From: JAFGPJ01 sp964439135 | GTDB lineage: Bacteria; Planctomycetota; Phycisphaerae; Sedimentisphaerales; Anaerobacaceae | DNA length: 40,841 bases | Direction: 5' to 3' | NCBI GenBank assembly: GCA_964439135.1 | Contig: CAYTNN010000008.1 | Span: forward strand, 1 to 40,841 | Shown: piece after piece, positions 16,692 through 25,662 of the stretch | Position numbering within the stretch: position 1 is the first letter of the stretch | How the letters are laid out: each line of letters opens with the position of its first letter | The notes under the pieces: generated by a model | What the model was told of the DNA's origin: nothing | The model's database searches: none | Seen by the model: the letters and a program-made list of their open reading frames with translations, nothing else | Position numbers and translations under genes: made by a program

Positions 16692-16748
16692 ATGGCGTTC
16701 AGAGCAATTTATAAACAATTCATAAAAGCATGTCCGGAACTTGTTTAA
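16692..16748 (+). CDS. Putative leader peptide upstream of corA (18 aa)
   Basis: A short frame MAFRAIYKQFIKACPELV starts at ATG 16692 with a strong Shine-Dalgarno AAAGGAG (16678-16684) seven bases before it. Its TAA (16746-16748) overlaps the AAGGA that serves corA, whose ATG is at 16759 in another frame. This spacing is what is expected for translational coupling or a regulatory leader peptide. In enteric bacteria a leader ORF (corL) upstream of corA controls Rho-dependent termination, so a similar device is possible here; no sequence similarity is claimed. Confidence 0.45.
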   Translation: MAFRAIYKQFIKACPELV

Positions 16749-16758
16749 GGAAATGGAA

Positions 16759-17844
16759 ATGAAACAGAAATTAAAGCAGCCAAAGTCGATTAAGAAGAGG
16801 CGTTCAAAGAAAGCCGGCACGCCGCCCGGAACCCTTGAGTACATCGGCGAAAAAAAGATCGAAAACATTCGGATTACATACCTCGACTATGACGAAAAGG
16901 ATATGGTCGAGAAACAGGTCTCAAAGATCGAAGAATGCTTTCCATTCAAGAGCACGCCGACAGTCACCTGGATCAATATCGACGGCCTTCACGAAATTGA
17001 AACGATTGAGAAGCTCGGTAAGGAATTTGACCTTCACCCGCTGATGCTCGAGGACATTCTGCACACGGAACAACGCCCGAAGATCGAGGATTTCGAAAAA
17101 TATATCTTTATCGTGCTCAGAATGCTCAGCTACAACAACGAGACACAGGCCGTTGAAAGCGAACAACTGAGCATCGTTCTCGGCCCGAACTTCGTGATTT
17201 CATTCCAGGAGCGAGTGGGGGATATCTTCGACCCGATTCGAGAACGCATCCGAAATGCCAAGGGCCGCATCCGGAAGATGGGGCCTGATTATCTTTGCTA
17301 CTCTCTTGTCGACGCCATCGTAGACAACTACTTTAGCATACTGGAAAAGGTCGGCGAAAAAATCGAGTCGATGGAGGAAGAGCTTGTTTCCGAACCGACG
17401 GAGAGCATATTACAGCAGATCCACTCTATGAAAAGGGAGATGATATCGTTACGCAGGTCCGTTTGGCCTTTGCGGGAATTAATCAGCGGTTTGCAGCGAA
17501 GTGAGTCGGAACTCATTCAGGAATCGACCGGAATCTACCTGCGAGACGTCTACGACCACACGATACAGGTGATAGATACGGTCGAGAGCTTTCGCGACAT
17601 GGTTTCGGGAATGCTCGACATTTATCTATCGAGCATCAGCAACAAGATGAATGCCGTCATGAAGGTCTTAACGATTATTGCCACGATATTCATACCATTG
17701 ACGTATATCGCCGGGATCTACGGAATGAACTTCGAGAACATGCCGGAACTAAAGCTGTGGTGGGCTTATCCACTGGTCTGGATTGTGATGATCGCAGTTG
17801 CAGCGACGATGTTGATGTACTTCAGAAAAAAAAAGTGGCTATGA
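16759..17844 (+). CDS. corA: CorA family magnesium/cobalt channel
   Basis: 361 residues from ATG 16759, chosen because AAGGA (16747-16751) is seven bases upstream; in-frame TTG 16741 and ATG 16753 are poorly placed. The N-terminal cytoplasmic domain is about 1-290, with the long stalk helix visible as the charged stretch EKVGEKIESMEEELVSEP onward. Two C-terminal membrane helices follow, the first ending in the signature YGMN (G322-M323-N324) then FENMPEL, the second ending in the basic tail FRKKKWL. These are the defining features of a pentameric CorA channel for Mg2+ (or Co2+) uptake. Only nine bases separate its stop from that of the convergent oxidoreductase gene. A short ORF precedes it and may regulate it. 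Confidence 0.93.
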   Translation: MKQKLKQPKSIKKRRSKKAGTPPGTLEYIGEKKIENIRITYLDYDEKDMVEKQVSKIEECFPFKSTPTVTWINIDGLHEIETIEKLGKEFDLHPLMLEDILHTEQRPKIEDFEKYIFIVLRMLSYNNETQAVESEQLSIVLGPNFVISFQERVGDIFDPIRERIRNAKGRIRKMGPDYLCYSLVDAIVDNYFSILEKVGEKIESMEEELVSEPTESILQQIHSMKREMISLRRSVWPLRELISGLQRSESELIQESTGIYLRDVYDHTIQVIDTVESFRDMVSGMLDIYLSSISNKMNAVMKVLTIIATIFIPLTYIAGIYGMNFENMPELKLWWAYPLVWIVMIAVAATMLMYFRKKKWL

Positions 17845-17853
17845 AAACAGGCT

Positions 17854-18897
17854 TTAGTCAACCTCGACCACCTTACGCGAGGCGGCGGATTCATAACAGG
17901 CGGTTAGGATCTTCTGGCTTCGCAGGCCAAGTTCGCCGCTTATAATCGGCTCACGGTCATCTATAACCGCTCGGCTGAACTCTTCGATCTCAGCCTGATA
18001 AGTATTTACCGGCTCAGGTTCAATTGTCATCGCTTGAGCTTCTGTTCTGGCCTGCTGTGCATCGTAATCCTTGCCGTCCTGTTCCAGAAACGCCGCCATC
18101 CGGCCCGCGGGCCCCTGGCCGATAGTCCCCTCGGCTAATATCGAGCCCTTTGAGCCGTAGAGTTCGAGCACGTTTTTGCTGCTGTTGTCGGGGATGCAGA
18201 AGAACGTATCAACAGTCCCCAAAGCACCATTTTCAAAAAACAGCATCGCTGTTGCACTGTCCTCGGATTTATAGTTATGGACGCTATTGTTTATAAAGCA
18301 ACTGACCCTGGCAATTCTTCCGAAGAACATCTCCAGCAAGTCAATGCAATGTCCTCCCATGTCGATCAGCGACCCGCCGCCGCCGGTTGCAGGATTCTGG
18401 CGCCAAGCACCTTCGATAGGCGGATACCAGCACGAAAGCTGGGCCCGCGCATAAACCGGCCGGCCGAGCTTGCCTTCTTTTATGAGCCGAAGGGCATTTT
18501 GGTGCTGGGCGACAAAACGCATCATAAACGCGCAGCCAAGTTTAATCCGCCTTTGTCGGCACAGCTCGATCATGTTCTCGGCCTCGGCAACCGTCATTCC
18601 AAGAGGTTTCTCGCAAAGAACGTGCTTTCCGGCTTCGGCGCAGGCTCGAACCTGCTCGGCGTGAACATGGGCGGGCGTAGCGACATAAATGGCATCGACA
18701 TCCGCATAAAGCAGTTCGTTAATACTTGCCGCCTGTTCGGCGCCATACTCTTTGGCCACCTCGGCATTCGCCTGCTGATTGATATCGAAAACCGCAGACA
18801 ACTCCGAATTTTGGGCCTTTGTAATGCCCTCCGGAATCGTTCTTCTTCTGGCAATTCCACCCGACCCGATTACACCCCATTTGAGCTTCGTGGACAT
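17854..18897 (-). CDS. Gfo/Idh/MocA family NAD(P)-dependent oxidoreductase
   Basis: 347 residues. The Rossmann nucleotide site is GVIGSGGIA (8-16), followed by the family CEKPLG motif (E96-K97-P98) and, in the C-terminal domain, GGGGSLIDMGGHCIDLL with D179 and H183 as likely catalytic/substrate residues. No signal peptide, so it is cytoplasmic. Enzymes of this family oxidise or reduce hydroxyl groups of sugars and cyclitols; the substrate cannot be read from the sequence. It is the last gene of a three-gene set (GH38-like, aminotransferase, oxidoreductase), 21 bases after the aminotransferase, which suggests work on a sugar intermediate that is also aminated. Confidence 0.9.
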   Translation of the reverse strand: MSTKLKWGVIGSGGIARRRTIPEGITKAQNSELSAVFDINQQANAEVAKEYGAEQAASINELLYADVDAIYVATPAHVHAEQVRACAEAGKHVLCEKPLGMTVAEAENMIELCRQRRIKLGCAFMMRFVAQHQNALRLIKEGKLGRPVYARAQLSCWYPPIEGAWRQNPATGGGGSLIDMGGHCIDLLEMFFGRIARVSCFINNSVHNYKSEDSATAMLFFENGALGTVDTFFCIPDNSSKNVLELYGSKGSILAEGTIGQGPAGRMAAFLEQDGKDYDAQQARTEAQAMTIEPEPVNTYQAEIEEFSRAVIDDREPIISGELGLRSQKILTACYESAASRKVVEVD

Positions 18898-18918
18898 AGT
18901 ATCAATCCTTTTTCTTTT

Positions 18919-20193
18919 CTATTTCGAATAGGCCTTTATTACCTTAGCCAGTGCGCCGCCTATCTGCCGGCAATCTTCTTCGGTATAGGTCGGAAATGCG
19001 AAACAGGTAAATGTATGGCTCTGGTGCCAGACGGCGTTGGGCACTTCCACTTTACTATAGTCAACACTTTCCGGATCGGTGTACTCTTTGGACGTGAAAG
19101 GAAAGCCGCTCCTGCCGAAGGAATTGTGCTGCCGATAGGCCTTTTCAGTATGACACTGCGGCCAAAATACTTTCCAGCTCGGGGCGCCTTCCGCAGCGCA
19201 GGCGGCGACAAATTGATCTATGTCGCAGGTCATATTTTCAATATCGAGAGAAAACGCCATGACGTACCAACCGTTCCGACGTTCTTCAGTGTCGATCGGC
19301 GTATGGACGACCCGGGGCAAATCTTTTATCGAATCGATTATGATACGCGCATTGCGTCTGCGAATGGGAAGATTCCAAGTATCAATCCGTTCGAGTTCCG
19401 CCAGCCCGATAGCCGATTGCATCTCGGTCATGCGATAGTTCCAGCCTACCATGTTATGAATATAAGGCAGTCGCTGCTCCAGCTCCAGCAGGCTCAACCG
19501 CTGCTTGACGTCATAACCGTGGTCACGAAAGCTTCGTGCCTGCCATGCCAGATCTTCGTCGTCGGTGGTCACCATGCCGCCCTCGCCGCCTGTGGTAAAC
19601 GTCTTGTTCTGACAGAAGCTGCACGCGGCGACATCGCCGAGCGTGCCGGTCTTTTTGCCTTTATAGGAACCGCCAAAGGCCTCGGCATTGTCCTCGACGA
19701 CAAAGAGACTATGTTTCTTTGCAAAGTCAAGTATACCGTCCATGTCACAAACGTTGCCGTAGAGATGTACGGGCATTATCGCCCTGGTTCGCTCGTTTAC
19801 GAGCTTCTCGGCCGATTCGATACTTATACAATGGTCGTCGATATTTACATCGGCGAATCGCGGCACGGCTCCGGCCTGAACTATGGAAAAGCCGCTCGCG
19901 ATAAAAGTATAGCTCGGGACAATTACCTCGTCACCGGGGCCAATGCCAAGAGCGCTCAGCGCGATGTGGAGAGCCGCAGTGCCGCTCGATGCGCTGATAG
20001 CGTACTTACTGCCCTGCCACTCGGCATATTTTCGCTCGAACTCCATGCCCTTCGGACCGGTCCAGTAATTGACCTTGCCCGACCTGAGTACATCCTGCAC
20101 GGCACTGATCGCCTTTTCATCAAACGATGGCCACCCTGCCAATTTATTTGTCACCGATTTGGAACCCCCGTCAATGGCTAACTTTTCCGCCAT
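18919..20193 (-). CDS. DegT/DnrJ/EryC1/StrS family PLP-dependent sugar aminotransferase
   Basis: 424 residues, full length for the family. Visible motifs: YAISASSGTAALHIALSALG (about 64-83, phosphate site), VPSYTFIASG, VVEDNAEAFG with D168 contacting the PLP ring nitrogen, and CSFCQNKTFTTGGEGGM with K197 as the Schiff-base lysine. Members transfer an amino group to keto-sugars (usually nucleotide-linked) or act in related cyclitol pathways. The insert with WPQCHTEKAY near the C-terminus resembles variants seen with Gfo/Idh/MocA partners. It lies 53 bases after the GH38-like gene and 21 before the oxidoreductase, consistent with an oxidise-then-aminate pair. Substrate unknown. Confidence 0.92.
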   Translation of the reverse strand: MAEKLAIDGGSKSVTNKLAGWPSFDEKAISAVQDVLRSGKVNYWTGPKGMEFERKYAEWQGSKYAISASSGTAALHIALSALGIGPGDEVIVPSYTFIASGFSIVQAGAVPRFADVNIDDHCISIESAEKLVNERTRAIMPVHLYGNVCDMDGILDFAKKHSLFVVEDNAEAFGGSYKGKKTGTLGDVAACSFCQNKTFTTGGEGGMVTTDDEDLAWQARSFRDHGYDVKQRLSLLELEQRLPYIHNMVGWNYRMTEMQSAIGLAELERIDTWNLPIRRRNARIIIDSIKDLPRVVHTPIDTEERRNGWYVMAFSLDIENMTCDIDQFVAACAAEGAPSWKVFWPQCHTEKAYRQHNSFGRSGFPFTSKEYTDPESVDYSKVEVPNAVWHQSHTFTCFAFPTYTEEDCRQIGGALAKVIKAYSK

Positions 20194-20246
20194 TTTAGCA
20201 CCCTTTCAAATAATTCTCGAATATACAGGCGGTTCTCGAATCGCCC

Positions 20247-22772
20247 TTAATCTCTTGCCGGCGTGATTCGCACGGTCTTGATCTGCCAGGGCTTAAAGTT
20301 CAGTGTGCCGGATGTCGCAGATAATTCCCGACCGGCCAGATTGACTTCGGTCATTTGCGTTTGAGATATCTTATAGTCCAGTGACACCCGGCAATTGCGT
20401 CCCCGGTGTTCGTACATGCGAACATAAATATCATTGTCATGATTTAAAAAAGCCGAAGCGATAACATCCGAAGAGGATATTACAAGCGGCTGAATCGTAT
20501 GCCCGGACTTGCCATTGCCCGCCGGCGCGAACAGGCCCACCAGGGGATAATTGTACTCAATAGCCCGCTCATGCAGCCCGGACTTGTCCCACTGTTCAGT
20601 GAACGGATAGAGTGCAATCTCGTACGTGAAATCCCCTGTGAGCATCCGGGTTCCCCATACGTAATACATTGCATAAGCCAGGGGCACTGAAAACCCGCCG
20701 TCCTGCTCCCGCACCGTTCCCATTGTCCCCCGATTGAAAACGCCGAGTCCCTTTTCTCCGTCCGTTATGGCCGTCCAGTAAAGCCCGTTGACATATCGAT
20801 CCGGCGTTTCACTGACGGCAAAGGGAAGGTCCCTTACTCCGACGGCGCCGCTGCCCAAGGCGGGAAACATTTTGAATCGCAGCTTGTACTCATGGACAAA
20901 TCCCGAGGATGGATCTCTTACGTTATCGGTGATCCGGCCGATTCTCTGGCCTGCAAAGCTGAATCGTACCCGGCAATCTATTCGGGGACTATCGGCATTA
21001 AATTTCATTTCAAGTGTATAGGGGATAGTCCCGATCAGGCCGCTCTCCCGGGCCAAAGCCCACGGCGCTCCGCCCCGCGCACTCTCCAGAGCCCAGAGCC
21101 CCCTGGACTCGATGTCCTTACCTTCAATCCTGCCGGTAAAGAAAGCACTTCTCTTTTTCGACTCCAGCAATTCTTTTCCGGTTCGCTTGTCCTTCATCGA
21201 GGATATGCCACCCTTTGGATCAAAGTGAACTTCCATGAACGGTGTTGTGATTGTAAGATTCTGAGAATCAACGGACAGCTTTTCATTTTCATCGGAAGGT
21301 TTGACTTCTGTCGGCGTCAGCCGATAGGAACAAACGCTAAGACCCGGCATATCGGCGGATAATGCAAGCTTGATGTCTCTTAGACTGCCGTCGGAGTGCA
21401 GATCGGCGGCGAGAATCGCCGAGGAGATGATTTTCTCGCCGTGCATAACCTGAAGATTCTGTGCGTAGCCGCGTGGCAGCGAGACGGAGATTTCGAACCA
21501 TTCTTTTCGGCGCCAGGAAACTGGATTAAGTAGCACGACCTGCGGATTGTCTCCAGCGGACATTTGGGAGGCTATATGCTGCAATGAGTTTTTGAGCACG
21601 TCCTCTGAAATGTTGATAGATTCGGGCAGGAACCTGCGGGCATCGTCGAGTAAGCCGCATATTTGTATGTCATGGTGCTGGGCTACAAGCAGATTCTTCC
21701 AGGCGTTCTCAAGCTCGTTCTGATGGTTCGAGCCGCCCGCCAGTAGAGCTATCACCGCGGCCCGTTCGGCCGTCAGGACGGCCACCTCCGCACGACGGGA
21801 AAGGTTCCATATTTCGTTGCCGCAATAACCCCAGGGCATTCGTACGATGAAATCATTGGGCTTTGTCTCAATATCCTCCTTCGGGGCGGGAAAAGTGGGG
21901 AATATCTCTTCGAGCAAAATCCATTTATATCCGGGCTTGCCTTCGTATTCTTTCACGAGTTCTTCCCGCCGTAATCCTGCATCATCGGCGCGGGTTGCCA
22001 GCAAAGGATTGATGTGTGCAAACTCTTTGCGAAAGTCGGCAGGTGACTTCGGGGCGTTCGAGCCCGGGTAGCGAGTCAGTATCCAGTTGTCCACCGTCGT
22101 TATGCCGAACTTTGCTCCCTGTCCCTTGTAAGTAGGTATGGTGGGAATGCGAGAGCCGTCGAGGCCCACCCACCAGCCGATTGCCGCATCGAAAGTCGGA
22201 TTATAGCCGTACATCATATAGTGCGTGCGCATTATTGCGCCTTCGAAATTGAAGCCTTTGAGTATCTGTGGAATCTGGCTGTGCATTCCGTGCTCGCTCA
22301 TCAGGTAGACGTTCGGAGCACAGTCGAAATGCCTGCGGTCCGCCGCCAGGGCATAGCTGATCTGGCGAATGTTGGATTCTTCATTTACAAACACCGAAAG
22401 CGGCTGGCCGTACGTACATGTCCCTATCCCGAATCGGCCGGCGTACTTTTTCAGGTACGTGCGTATCTCCTGAAGAATCTCCGGATTGGCCCGGGCCATC
22501 TGGTCATAGGTATAAGCTTCGTTGTCCAAGCCGATTTTGAAGGATGGATAACGATCCAGCCACTCGACCGCGCTTCGCAAGTACTGCACGAAATGGTCGC
22601 TGCCCCACAGAACAAGTCCGCCATGGTCGTAAGTCAGAAGATAAAGCGGCGAAGAATCCGAAGATTCATCGAGAGGCTTATCGCTTTGCTCAGCGTATGT
22701 CTCGACTGCAAACAGGCACAGCAGAAGAACCGTAGTGAAAGAAACGATAATAATAAAAGTTCGATAGCTCAT
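20247..22772 (-). CDS. Exported GH38-like (alpha-mannosidase family) protein, atypical active site
   Basis: 841 residues from ATG 22772 (an ATG four codons upstream is possible but has no ribosome site). A signal peptide covers about 1-27 (FIIIVSFTTVLLLCLFAVETYA). The N-terminal part matches the GH38 catalytic barrel, the helical part has the conserved AQHHDIQICG near residue 366, and the C-terminal beta part (from about 500: TPFMEVHFDPKGGISSMKDKRTGKEL) is typical of GH38. The usual HxHxDxGW zinc site reads TYDHGG, and the DPFGHS nucleophile site reads SEHGMHS (S159), so canonical zinc and nucleophile Asp residues appear absent. It may be a diverged glycosidase or lack that activity. First gene of a three-gene operon; divergent from the secreted protein at 22925. 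Confidence 0.78.
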   Translation of the reverse strand: MSYRTFIIIVSFTTVLLLCLFAVETYAEQSDKPLDESSDSSPLYLLTYDHGGLVLWGSDHFVQYLRSAVEWLDRYPSFKIGLDNEAYTYDQMARANPEILQEIRTYLKKYAGRFGIGTCTYGQPLSVFVNEESNIRQISYALAADRRHFDCAPNVYLMSEHGMHSQIPQILKGFNFEGAIMRTHYMMYGYNPTFDAAIGWWVGLDGSRIPTIPTYKGQGAKFGITTVDNWILTRYPGSNAPKSPADFRKEFAHINPLLATRADDAGLRREELVKEYEGKPGYKWILLEEIFPTFPAPKEDIETKPNDFIVRMPWGYCGNEIWNLSRRAEVAVLTAERAAVIALLAGGSNHQNELENAWKNLLVAQHHDIQICGLLDDARRFLPESINISEDVLKNSLQHIASQMSAGDNPQVVLLNPVSWRRKEWFEISVSLPRGYAQNLQVMHGEKIISSAILAADLHSDGSLRDIKLALSADMPGLSVCSYRLTPTEVKPSDENEKLSVDSQNLTITTPFMEVHFDPKGGISSMKDKRTGKELLESKKRSAFFTGRIEGKDIESRGLWALESARGGAPWALARESGLIGTIPYTLEMKFNADSPRIDCRVRFSFAGQRIGRITDNVRDPSSGFVHEYKLRFKMFPALGSGAVGVRDLPFAVSETPDRYVNGLYWTAITDGEKGLGVFNRGTMGTVREQDGGFSVPLAYAMYYVWGTRMLTGDFTYEIALYPFTEQWDKSGLHERAIEYNYPLVGLFAPAGNGKSGHTIQPLVISSSDVIASAFLNHDNDIYVRMYEHRGRNCRVSLDYKISQTQMTEVNLAGRELSATSGTLNFKPWQIKTVRITPARD

Positions 22773-22872
22773 AATATCATCCATGTAAAAAATTCAAAGC
22801 AAATGGTAACACTACACGCAGACTCCTGCAAACAAGTTTCCCGCCATTAATATTGTCGAAGATAAGGAATGA

Positions 22873-22901
22873 TTGACATCAGCCGTTCCAAAATTTATAT
22901 T
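22873..22901 (+). promoter_or_regulatory. Sigma70-type promoter for the secreted duplicated-domain protein
   Basis: TTGACA (22873-22878), 17-base spacer, TATATT (22896-22901). A start near 22908 would leave a very short leader directly before the AGGAG ribosome site at 22913-22917. Confidence 0.65.
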
Positions 22902-22924
22902 CTGCTAAAGTTAGGAGAATGATT

Positions 22925-24220
22925 ATGGTTAAGAAAGCTATATTTATATTATTTCTATGTATCGTCTTTTCAGGATTCCAAAACTGCAGCGAGCAGGGAG
23001 TTTTCTTCAGAGAATACTGGGCTGAATTTAACCCTGAGATATGCAATGCCAAGGGAAGAATGCTGCGTGTAAACGACGCCGAACTGAGCCTCCACGAAGT
23101 TTACGGCAAAAGGCCTGAAGCTTTGACTAACGGCTTTACGCTGATTAACGTGCCGGAGGATTTGTTCGGACTGCAGGGGGCGGATTTGTATCTCGAAGTC
23201 TGGGGCGGCCATCCCGGCACCGTCAACAAACGCTTTATCGTCAATGGAAAACAAACCTATCCGCTCGGTGACGACGGCACAGAAGAGGACCATTGCGTCT
23301 ATTCTTATCCTGTGATTCCACTCAAAGTGGAGCACCTTGTCAGCGGCCAAAACGCACTGCAGTTCGCTTGTAACCGGGGCAAGACTTTCTGGGGACATTT
23401 TATTATCGACCAGGCCGCCGTCCGCTGTTACCTCAAACCCAACCACCCGGATCTGATAAAAAACAATCTGCAGGACTTCAAGGCCCGCGTGCAATTGCAG
23501 CCGCCGGGCTCGACACTGCCTGACCGCGTGCATATGAGTTTGTTCTATCCCGAGCGTTACGAGAAATCAATAATCTCAGTCGAGTATTTCGGCAGGTATG
23601 AAGGCTTCGACGATAACGGCAACAAACTCGATAACGACTGGCACGGCTACACCCAAAACAGAAAATACGTCAATCATATAGGGCAAGTGACATCTCCGCC
23701 CTTCGCGCTGACCTGGGATACGAGCATGATCCCCGGCCAGGCCGGACCACTGGCGCTAAAGGCTCTGGTGCATTTGAAGGGAGGCTTCCACTACTGGACG
23801 GATGTGCTGGACGGCCTTGTATTTCCCACTTACAGAAACAATGTAGAACTGTACAAATGTGCCGTGCTGCCGAAACCTTTCTGGTCCCGCGCATCGAAGC
23901 CGGTAACGGCGACGATCAACCTGCCCCGGAATCCCGCGAATGCAGAATCTGCCAGGCTGATGATCAGAATCTGGGACGGCGGCGAAGGGACCGTTACCGA
24001 GCACTTTAAGATCAACGGACATCCGTATTCGATAACATCCGGCAGGGCGAATCACGATCTTGTATTTACAAACGTCGAGGTGGACGTCAAACATCTCAAA
24101 GCCGGCGAAAATACGTTGACGTTACTCAGTGACACTGAGCACCACGGCATCGAGGTCCTGCTGCCGGGCCCATGCCTCTTGCTCCGATACGGCAAATCCG
24201 TACAACTGCCGTTCGACTAA
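22925..24220 (+). CDS. Exported protein with two similar beta-sandwich-like domains, unknown function
   Basis: 431 residues from ATG 22925; AGGAG lies seven bases upstream, while the ATG at 22919 is too close to it. A signal peptide covers about 1-20 (KKAIFILFLCIVFSGFQNCS); the Cys is not in a standard lipobox. Two related segments are visible, at about 65-165 (INVPEDLFG...LYLEVWGGHPGTVNKRFIVNG...LVSGQNALQF) and 315-415 (INLPRNPAN...LMIRIWDGGEGTVTEHFKINGH...LKAGENTLTL), flanking a central part about 200-290. The pattern suggests galactose-binding-like or other sandwich domains, perhaps binding carbohydrate. I do not recognise the family. It is divergently transcribed from the GH38-like operon across a 150-bp intergenic space. 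Confidence 0.75.
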   Translation: MVKKAIFILFLCIVFSGFQNCSEQGVFFREYWAEFNPEICNAKGRMLRVNDAELSLHEVYGKRPEALTNGFTLINVPEDLFGLQGADLYLEVWGGHPGTVNKRFIVNGKQTYPLGDDGTEEDHCVYSYPVIPLKVEHLVSGQNALQFACNRGKTFWGHFIIDQAAVRCYLKPNHPDLIKNNLQDFKARVQLQPPGSTLPDRVHMSLFYPERYEKSIISVEYFGRYEGFDDNGNKLDNDWHGYTQNRKYVNHIGQVTSPPFALTWDTSMIPGQAGPLALKALVHLKGGFHYWTDVLDGLVFPTYRNNVELYKCAVLPKPFWSRASKPVTATINLPRNPANAESARLMIRIWDGGEGTVTEHFKINGHPYSITSGRANHDLVFTNVEVDVKHLKAGENTLTLLSDTEHHGIEVLLPGPCLLLRYGKSVQLPFD

Positions 24221-24270
24221 GCTCCTCAGTAAAGACCTAATCCCTTAAATTCTATTAGCGTTGATGAGAG

Positions 24271-25659
24271 TCAGCCAGATGATATATCTTCGACTTCGGA
24301 GATTGCTTTGGGTATTTTCCTGCCCAGAACACGATGGTCGTCCTCCGTTACCAGAACGTCATCTTCTATTCTGATGCCGCCAAAATCCCGGTATTTCTCA
24401 ACCAACTCATAATTAATATATTGTGAATTTTTTTGCGTTGCCTTCCATCGGTCGATCAGTTCGGGGATGAAATAAATCCCCGGCTCAACCGTTATTACAA
24501 AACCCGGTTCAAGGGCCTTAGCCAGCCTTAACGACTTGAAGCCAAACTCAGGATTGCGTTTGATCAAGTCGGTATAACCGACATACTCCTCCCCCAGTCC
24601 TTCCATGTCATGGACATCCAGCCCCAGCATATGCCCCAATCCGCATTGGAAGAACAATGTATGCGCTCCAGCCCGAACGGCCTGTTCGATATCGCCTTTC
24701 ATTAATCCGAGGTCCTTCAGGCCGGATGTCAGTGCCCTGCAGGCAAGAAGGTGAATGTCTCTGAATTCCACGCCGGGCTTTACCGCTTCAATCGCTTTTT
24801 CCTGCGCGTTCAGAATGATAGAGTATATTTCCTTTTGTCTCTGGGAGAATTTTCCGCCAACGGGTACGGTCCTGGTAATGTCACTTGCATAGTGTAGGGA
24901 CGATTCGGCACCGGAATCGTTGACGGCCATGTCGCCGGCCTGCATTTTGTTACCGTAATGGTGATTATGAAGCGTCTCGCCGTGGATCGAGAAAATCGTC
25001 GGAAAGGAAAGTGCCGAGCCATGTGATAAAACAACCGCCTGCATTGCAGATGCGACCTGTCTTTCATATACGCCGGGCTTCGACATTTTCATCGCGAGCG
25101 TTTGCATCTCGTAGGAAATATCCAACGCCGCTTCAATCTGTGCAATCTCCTGCTCGCTCTTTATTGACCGCTGGGCGATGACCGCTTTTATCAATGGCTC
25201 TGAGACATGTGGCGGCACGGCTGAGGGTGGTATCTTCAGCAACTGCTGTATTTCCAGGACATTCTCCGGTCGATATTGGGGGAGAAAATGGATTTCTCTG
25301 CCTTGCTTTGCGGCCTTGTTTAAGACGTCCGGCAACTTATCAAGTCCGGCTGTTTCGGAAATACCGGTCTTGCGGCATTTTTCTTTTAATGTCGGCTGCG
25401 GCCCGGTCCAGACTATATCGTCAACTGTCAAGTCATCGCCGAACATGCACTCAGTGCCCTTCTCGACGTCAATGACGGCAGCCAGCCCGGGGCAATCGAG
25501 ACCAAAGAAATAGAGAAAGGAACTATCCTGCCGGAATGGATACTGATTGTCGGCATAGTTCATCGGGCTTTCTTCGTTGCCCAGGAAAAGAATCAGGCCG
25601 GCCTGGACGTCGGTTCGCAGGCGTTTTCTTCTTTCGATATATACATCCGCGGAGAACAT
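24271..25659 (-). CDS. Xaa-Pro aminopeptidase / prolidase (M24B)
   Basis: 462 residues. The N-terminal aminopeptidase-P domain (about 1-160) has SPMNYADNQYPFRQDSSFLYFFG. The pita-bread domain has all five metal ligands: D248 (NDSGAE), D260 (SDITRT), H343 (CGLGHMLGLDVHD), E392 (VEPGIY) and E432 (GGIRIEDDVLV). The enzyme releases the N-terminal residue from peptides with proline (or hydroxyproline) in second position, using Mn2+ or similar. No signal peptide, so it acts in the cytoplasm. It starts three bases after the stop of the symporter gene, so the two are tightly coupled; together they suggest uptake then hydrolysis of Xaa-Pro peptides. Last gene of the five-gene set. Confidence 0.93.
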   Translation of the reverse strand: MFSADVYIERRKRLRTDVQAGLILFLGNEESPMNYADNQYPFRQDSSFLYFFGLDCPGLAAVIDVEKGTECMFGDDLTVDDIVWTGPQPTLKEKCRKTGISETAGLDKLPDVLNKAAKQGREIHFLPQYRPENVLEIQQLLKIPPSAVPPHVSEPLIKAVIAQRSIKSEQEIAQIEAALDISYEMQTLAMKMSKPGVYERQVASAMQAVVLSHGSALSFPTIFSIHGETLHNHHYGNKMQAGDMAVNDSGAESSLHYASDITRTVPVGGKFSQRQKEIYSIILNAQEKAIEAVKPGVEFRDIHLLACRALTSGLKDLGLMKGDIEQAVRAGAHTLFFQCGLGHMLGLDVHDMEGLGEEYVGYTDLIKRNPEFGFKSLRLAKALEPGFVITVEPGIYFIPELIDRWKATQKNSQYINYELVEKYRDFGGIRIEDDVLVTEDDHRVLGRKIPKAISEVEDISSG

Positions 25660-25662
25660 ATA

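Noticed and set aside
18277..20181. 634-codon open frame on the plus strand
   Set aside because: It lies antisense to the oxidoreductase and aminotransferase genes, whose motifs are clear; it has no family features and spans their intergenic region.
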